Assembly: GCA_015522345.1 (NCBI GenBank)
Contig: WAML01000247.1
Location: 1-13,490 of the forward strand
DNA: 13,490 nucleotides
Source of the DNA: Desulfurococcales archaeon
GTDB taxonomy: Archaea; Thermoproteota; Thermoprotei_A; Sulfolobales; Desulfurococcaceae
Direction: 5' to 3'
Both the position numbers and the translations under genes were made by a program. This document shows, piece after piece, positions 12,870 through 13,490 of this stretch. Position 1 is the first letter of the stretch. Each line of letters starts with the position of its first letter. The notes under the pieces are model-generated. The model had not been told where the DNA came from, ran no database searches, and worked only from the letters and a program-made list of their open reading frames with translations.

Positions 12870-13353
12870 AGCTTGGAATAGATCCAGGATGCACTAGGGG
12901 CAATAAGGGTTACATGTTTAACTTGTATTGTTGTTTAGATTACAACGTAATTTACCTAGACATCAAACCACAAGACTTTAAGTGCAACAGAGATGCACAT
13001 AACTTTCCAACCAAGAATGACTCAATAGATGAGATAGTTTTACTCACATATTAAATACACTTAGAGGATCCGATGCCGTTTCTGAGGGAGTGTTATGGGA
13101 TTCTGAAGAAAGGCGATATAGTTATGATTGTAACCCTCAACTTCATGTCCTTTAACGCTTTTACTGACCCCAACCATAAACATGTCTTCAACATCTTCAA
13201 GTTATGGAAGATGCTGGGGAAGCAGGTTTCGTGACAAAGCATAGGCTTGGATGGAACATAGGTTCTCTCGTATTGAAACCCCTCAAAACATTCATCAAAT
13301 TGCTTTTAATAATATTAGCAAACAACCTAATACTCGTGGGTGTGAAGCAGTGA
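12863..13353 (+). pseudogene. Broken SAM-dependent methyltransferase (class I)
   Basis: The reading frame starts at GTG 12863 (or TTG 12851), overlapping the upstream stop. It begins VVKLGIDPGCTRGNKGY, then VIYLDIKPQD and FPTKNDSIDEIVL, the pattern of a small glycan-locus methyltransferase (motif I, acidic residue, then N-S-I-D-E-I). An in-frame TAA at 13052-13054 interrupts it where relatives read S-H-V-L-E-H. The same frame continues HLEDPMPFLREC, GILKKGDIVMIVT and DPNHKHVFNIFKLWKMLG, as expected for the rest of the fold. At a GGGG run (about 13215-13218) the frame shifts by one base, and the true continuation EAGFVTKHRLGWNIGS runs to TGA 13351-13353. One nonsense change plus one frameshift indicate a pseudogene, unless the sequence has errors. 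The next gene starts inside its stop. Confidence 0.75.
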
Positions 13354-13490
13354 AGGGTAGAATCCTTCTTGCTCACGTATTCTTCGATATCCTTGGGGGA
13401 GGAGAGTTTTTGGCTTTAAATGCCGCTAAAGCCCTCAAGGAAAGCGGCTACGATGTAACAATATTTACGTGTACCCCCATCAATGCTAAT
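13350..13490 (+). CDS. Glycosyltransferase family 4-like protein, N-terminal part
   Basis: GTG 13350 opens a frame that runs to the window end (47 codons, no stop). The translation KGRILLAHVFFDILGGGEF then LALNAAKALKESGYDVTIFT is the N-terminal nucleotide-fold half of GT4 glycosyltransferases: a first strand, a G-G-G-E loop, a helix, and the second strand after GYDV. GT4 enzymes transfer sugars from nucleotide-sugar donors to glycans or lipids, usually at the cytoplasmic face of the membrane. The start overlaps the TGA of the methyltransferase remnant (GTGA), with GGGTG about 9 bases upstream, so it was cotranscribed with it. The donor, acceptor and C-terminal EX7E motif lie outside the window. 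Confidence 0.8.
   Translation, partial: MKGRILLAHVFFDILGGGEFLALNAAKALKESGYDVTIFTCTPINAN

Noticed and set aside
13052..13054. Recoding of the in-frame stop of the methyltransferase (read-through, pyrrolysine or selenocysteine)
   Set aside because: The codon is TAA, while pyrrolysine uses TAG and selenocysteine uses TGA. A second, independent frameshift follows, so decay is the simpler reading.
1..13490. CRISPR array, toxin-antitoxin pair, defence island or replication origin
   Set aside because: I saw no regularly spaced repeats, no paired small toxin and antitoxin genes, no defence-family motifs, and no cluster of origin recognition boxes. The PIN domain at 8742-9275 belongs to Nob1 because of its zinc ribbon and partner gene, not to a VapC toxin.

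Overview
The window looks like chromosomal DNA of a hyperthermophilic crenarchaeon, most likely of the Desulfurococcales. The DNA is AT-rich, and GTG and TTG starts are common. Ribosome binding sites resemble GGTG or GAGGTG, and the promoter-like elements are TATA boxes. Archaeal-only families are present: a two-AAA Cdc48/VAT, FEN-1 with a PIP box, Trm5, Pth2, aEF-1beta, Nob1 and DUF371. Staphylothermus or Ignisphaera would fit the composition, but the genus is a guess.

Positions 1-10428 are a dense core block. On the minus strand lie truD (cut by the window start) and pth2, overlapping by ATGA. Facing away from them are a two-zinc zinc-ribbon protein and aEF-1beta, then Cdc48/VAT, a small winged-helix-like protein and fen. 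Next come pcm (minus), a DUF371 gene (plus), trm5 (minus), NAD kinase and nob1 (plus, overlapping), and a PUA-containing NOP2/Sun m5C methyltransferase (minus). The common themes are tRNA and rRNA maturation, translation elongation, protein quality control and DNA flap processing. Two convergent pairs overlap at their 3' ends (DUF371/trm5 by 45 bp, nob1/NSUN by 20 bp).

Positions 10429-11007 hold no confident gene. They contain a possible 43-residue one-helix membrane protein on the plus strand and a start-less hydrophobic open frame on the minus strand. A tRNA-Arg(CCT) lies at 11008-11082.

Downstream of the tRNA the character changes. Positions 11083-12040 look like decayed DNA: a 113-codon remnant resembling the C-terminal part of a topoisomerase VI A/Toprim-like protein of mobile elements, other start-less open stretches and an imperfect 28-bp direct repeat. 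From about 12030 there is what looks like the edge of a surface-glycan locus: an alkaline-phosphatase-superfamily (sulfatase-like) enzyme, a methyltransferase broken by an in-frame stop and a frameshift, and the start of a GT4-type glycosyltransferase cut by the window end.

I found no CRISPR array, complete insertion sequence, replication origin or clearly new multi-gene system. The points most worth checking are the decaying region after the tRNA, the broken methyltransferase, the small wHTH protein behind Cdc48, and the atypical NAD kinase motif.
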